From Streptomyces cyaneochromogenes (GTDB lineage: Bacteria; Actinomycetota; Actinomycetes; Streptomycetales; Streptomycetaceae): a DNA stretch of 64,000 nucleotides. Location of the stretch: contig NZ_CP034539.1 in NCBI RefSeq assembly GCF_003963535.1, positions 10,354,001-10,418,000 of the forward strand, read 5' to 3'. Of this stretch, positions 62,666-64,000 are shown piece by piece (the stretch's first letter is position 1; each line of letters opens with the position of its first letter). A program made the position numbers and the translations under genes. Below the pieces are notes generated by a model. It was given only the letters and a program-made list of their open reading frames with translations, ran no database searches and was not told where the DNA came from.

Positions 62666-63280
62666 TCAGTCTGACTGCTGCGGGCTCTCTTGTGCGGGTG
62701 CAGCCGGCTCGGCGGCGTCGGCGGTGTAGAAGACGGACGTGCCCTGCTTGCTGCGCTGAGCCTGGTTCTTGGCCACCAGCCCTTCGAGCGTCGTGCGTAC
62801 GACAGTTGCCTTGACGGTGCGCTCGGGATGCTGCTGTCCCAGCGCGGTGGCGACTTCCGCAGCAGAGCGGGGTTCGCTCTGACCCGCCAGGTGTTCGCGT
62901 ACGAGAGCCACGAGCGTGGGCGAGGTGGAGGACGCGGTCGCTGTCTTGGTGGGGCTCTTGCTGCTGGTCCGCTTGCGGGCCGTTGCGGCGGGCTTCTTGT
63001 CCTTCGTCTGCTTGGCCGCGCGCGGTGTCTTCGTGCGCGGAGCAGGCACCGCTGCGACGGTTTCGACGGCCGGCGTGGCGGGCGCCGCCGGAACGCCGAG
63101 GGCCTGCTGGATGTTCACCAGGACCGTGTGGTCTTGCTGTAGAGCGGCCAACTGAGCCTGGAGCGCTTCGATTTCACCGTTGACGCGTTCCTGCTCCTTG
63201 AGATTGCTCTCAAGGTCGCCGGCCACCTGCGCGCTGTATTGCGAGGTCAACTCGGTGGTGCCGGAAGTGGTTTCGGACAT
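62666..63280 (-). CDS. Coiled-coil protein with C-terminal winged-helix-like domain
   Basis: 204 residues from ATG 63280. A coiled coil (about 20-60; LESNLKEQERVNGEIEALQA) is followed by an Ala/Pro and Lys-rich linker (KQTKDKKPAATARKRTSS), then a helical C-terminal domain with LVALVREHLAGQSEPRSAAE and TVVRTTLEGLVAKNQAQRSK, close to winged-helix modules, ending TSVFYTADAAE. It may be a DNA-binding nucleoid or regulatory protein. No family name known to me. Confidence 0.75.
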   Translation of the reverse strand: MSETTSGTTELTSQYSAQVAGDLESNLKEQERVNGEIEALQAQLAALQQDHTVLVNIQQALGVPAAPATPAVETVAAVPAPRTKTPRAAKQTKDKKPAATARKRTSSKSPTKTATASSTSPTLVALVREHLAGQSEPRSAAEVATALGQQHPERTVKATVVRTTLEGLVAKNQAQRSKQGTSVFYTADAAEPAAPAQESPQQSD

Positions 63281-63606
63281 GGAGCTCACACCTTTCCTGG
63301 GCGTCGCGGCCGGCCCGGAGCGCGCCCGCGGCGTATGCGAAATCTAACGCGTGTGCATTTTCTGCCTGGTGTCGTGTGAGCAGTATCAGTTACTGCAGCA
63401 CAGTCGTGTCGTAGCGATAGTACGGACGACACCCGCATCGGTCTCTGATGCATGGCTGAGAAATTTTGCCGAGCCTGCTTGCGCCTCGCGTGCGGGCAGA
63501 CGGGTGCGGGGGAGCAAGGACACGCTGGCAGAGGGTGGTTGGCCCGCCAACACAGCGGAAAGCGCTCCGCTTTGCTGGGTTGCCGCAGATGCGTTGCGTC
63601 ATTCGT
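63281..63606. other. Gene-free stretch
   Basis: 326 bases between two minus-strand genes. The first 100 bases (TCTAACGCGTGTGCATTTTC near 63345) likely carry the promoter of the coiled-coil gene. Confidence 0.4.
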
Positions 63607-63999
63607 TCAGTTCTTGCTGGTGTCCACCGCAAGCGTTGCTTCGTCGAGTGCGGCGCGGGCTGCTGTGGTGAAACCGGTGATGCGTTCGGACACCGAGGTC
63701 ACCTCGACTGCGTGCCGTTCCACGAACTTGACGTTGTGGGGGTGTGCAGGGGAATCGCACCAGGCGAGGAGTGTCGTGTGCATCGAGTGGAGTGCCGTAT
63801 TGACGCTGTTGGCTGCCTGTTCGACAGAGTCGGGTCCTTCGACTGCGAGAGCAGACCAGGCTGCCTGGGCCTGGCCCAATGTGTCGTGTGCGGCTTGGAG
63901 CTGGCGGTGAGCTTCCTCCACCTCCGCGCCATCGATCAAGGCGCGCGCTGCGCGTTTGAGGGCGTTGCATGTCTCGTGAGCGGGCGCGAGGAACGCGCT
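63607..63999 (-). CDS. Hypothetical alpha-helical protein, N terminus beyond window
   Basis: The frame is open from 63607 to the right edge without a stop or clear start, at least 130 residues. Helical and Ala-rich: HETCNALKRAARALIDGAE, LQAAHDTLGQAQAAWSALAV and LDEATLAVDTSKN at the C terminus. No family recognised. Partial at the window end. Confidence 0.65.
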   Translation of the reverse strand, partial: SAFLAPAHETCNALKRAARALIDGAEVEEAHRQLQAAHDTLGQAQAAWSALAVEGPDSVEQAANSVNTALHSMHTTLLAWCDSPAHPHNVKFVERHAVEVTSVSERITGFTTAARAALDEATLAVDTSKN

Positions 64000-64000
64000 G

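Overview
The base composition (high GC, strong third-position GC bias), GTG starts, a near-canonical actinobacterial RpoA, and families such as DUF2637, BTAD/SARP, SUKH, Rv1733c-like and DUF3027 point to a Streptomyces or close relative. The density of transposase remnants, broken genes and a long conjugation cluster suggests an accessory region: a chromosome arm, a linear plasmid or an integrated conjugative element. No rRNA, tRNA or CRISPR array was recognised.

Layout. 1-3 kb: the 5' part of a nitroreductase gene, an IS5-type element in two frames, and an intact IS701-type element inserted at the IS5 right end. 3-10 kb: IS630, IS5 and ISAs1 scraps, an APH-fold phosphotransferase, a decayed SDR gene, a GNAT-infA pair with a perfect hairpin terminator, and a uridine-kinase-like P-loop gene. 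9.4-20 kb: a TetR/DUF1772 divergent pair with repeated operators, a small DNA-binding protein resembling Streptomyces telomere terminal proteins, a secreted M1 peptidase, GNAT, a stand-alone rpoA copy and small secreted or membrane proteins. 20.9-25.8 kb: a complete branched-chain-amino-acid-type ABC transporter (two permeases and two ATPases in an overlapping operon, with a convergent binding protein). 26-30 kb: a GAF/PAS/SpoIIE phosphatase and a DoxX-like gene divergent from an HTH regulator. 30.3-32.7 kb: an IS481 element, an intact nitroreductase and a decayed IS5 copy. The nitroreductase-IS5 block repeats positions 1-1573, so about 30 kb lies between direct repeats.

33-36.5 kb holds a CBS-pair protein, GNAT, a transposase remnant, a small conserved protein and a frameshifted integrase-like gene. 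From 54.7 down to 36.8 kb, all on the minus strand and mostly joined by 4-base ATGA/GTGA overlaps, runs a type IV secretion-like conjugation operon: TcpC/VirB8-like, two small membrane proteins (VirB2/VirB3 positions), VirB4-like ATPase, small secreted Cys protein, VirB6/TrbL-like membrane protein, SLT-NlpC/P60 wall hydrolase (VirB1 role), small protein, TraG/VirD4-like coupling ATPase, replication-relaxation HTH protein, small protein, lipoprotein, membrane-anchored BTAD protein and DUF2637 protein. This differs from the single-protein TraB (FtsK-like) dsDNA transfer usual in Streptomyces. Three of its genes carry single-base frameshifts, one at a run of eight C. Upstream of the operon is about 0.8 kb rich in palindromes and TGCGCA repeats, a candidate control or origin/transfer region. 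No relaxase is visible in the window.

55.5-64 kb: GNAT, IS5 scrap, VOC/glyoxalase, broken SUKH-type gene, SRPBCC protein, a large beta-helix-like membrane protein, a truncated pentapeptide-type membrane gene, an HflX-N-domain-like protein, a coiled-coil/winged-helix-like protein and a gene running off the right edge. Coordinates were read by eye. Frameshifts may be real mutations or sequencing errors, which cannot be told apart from the sequence alone.
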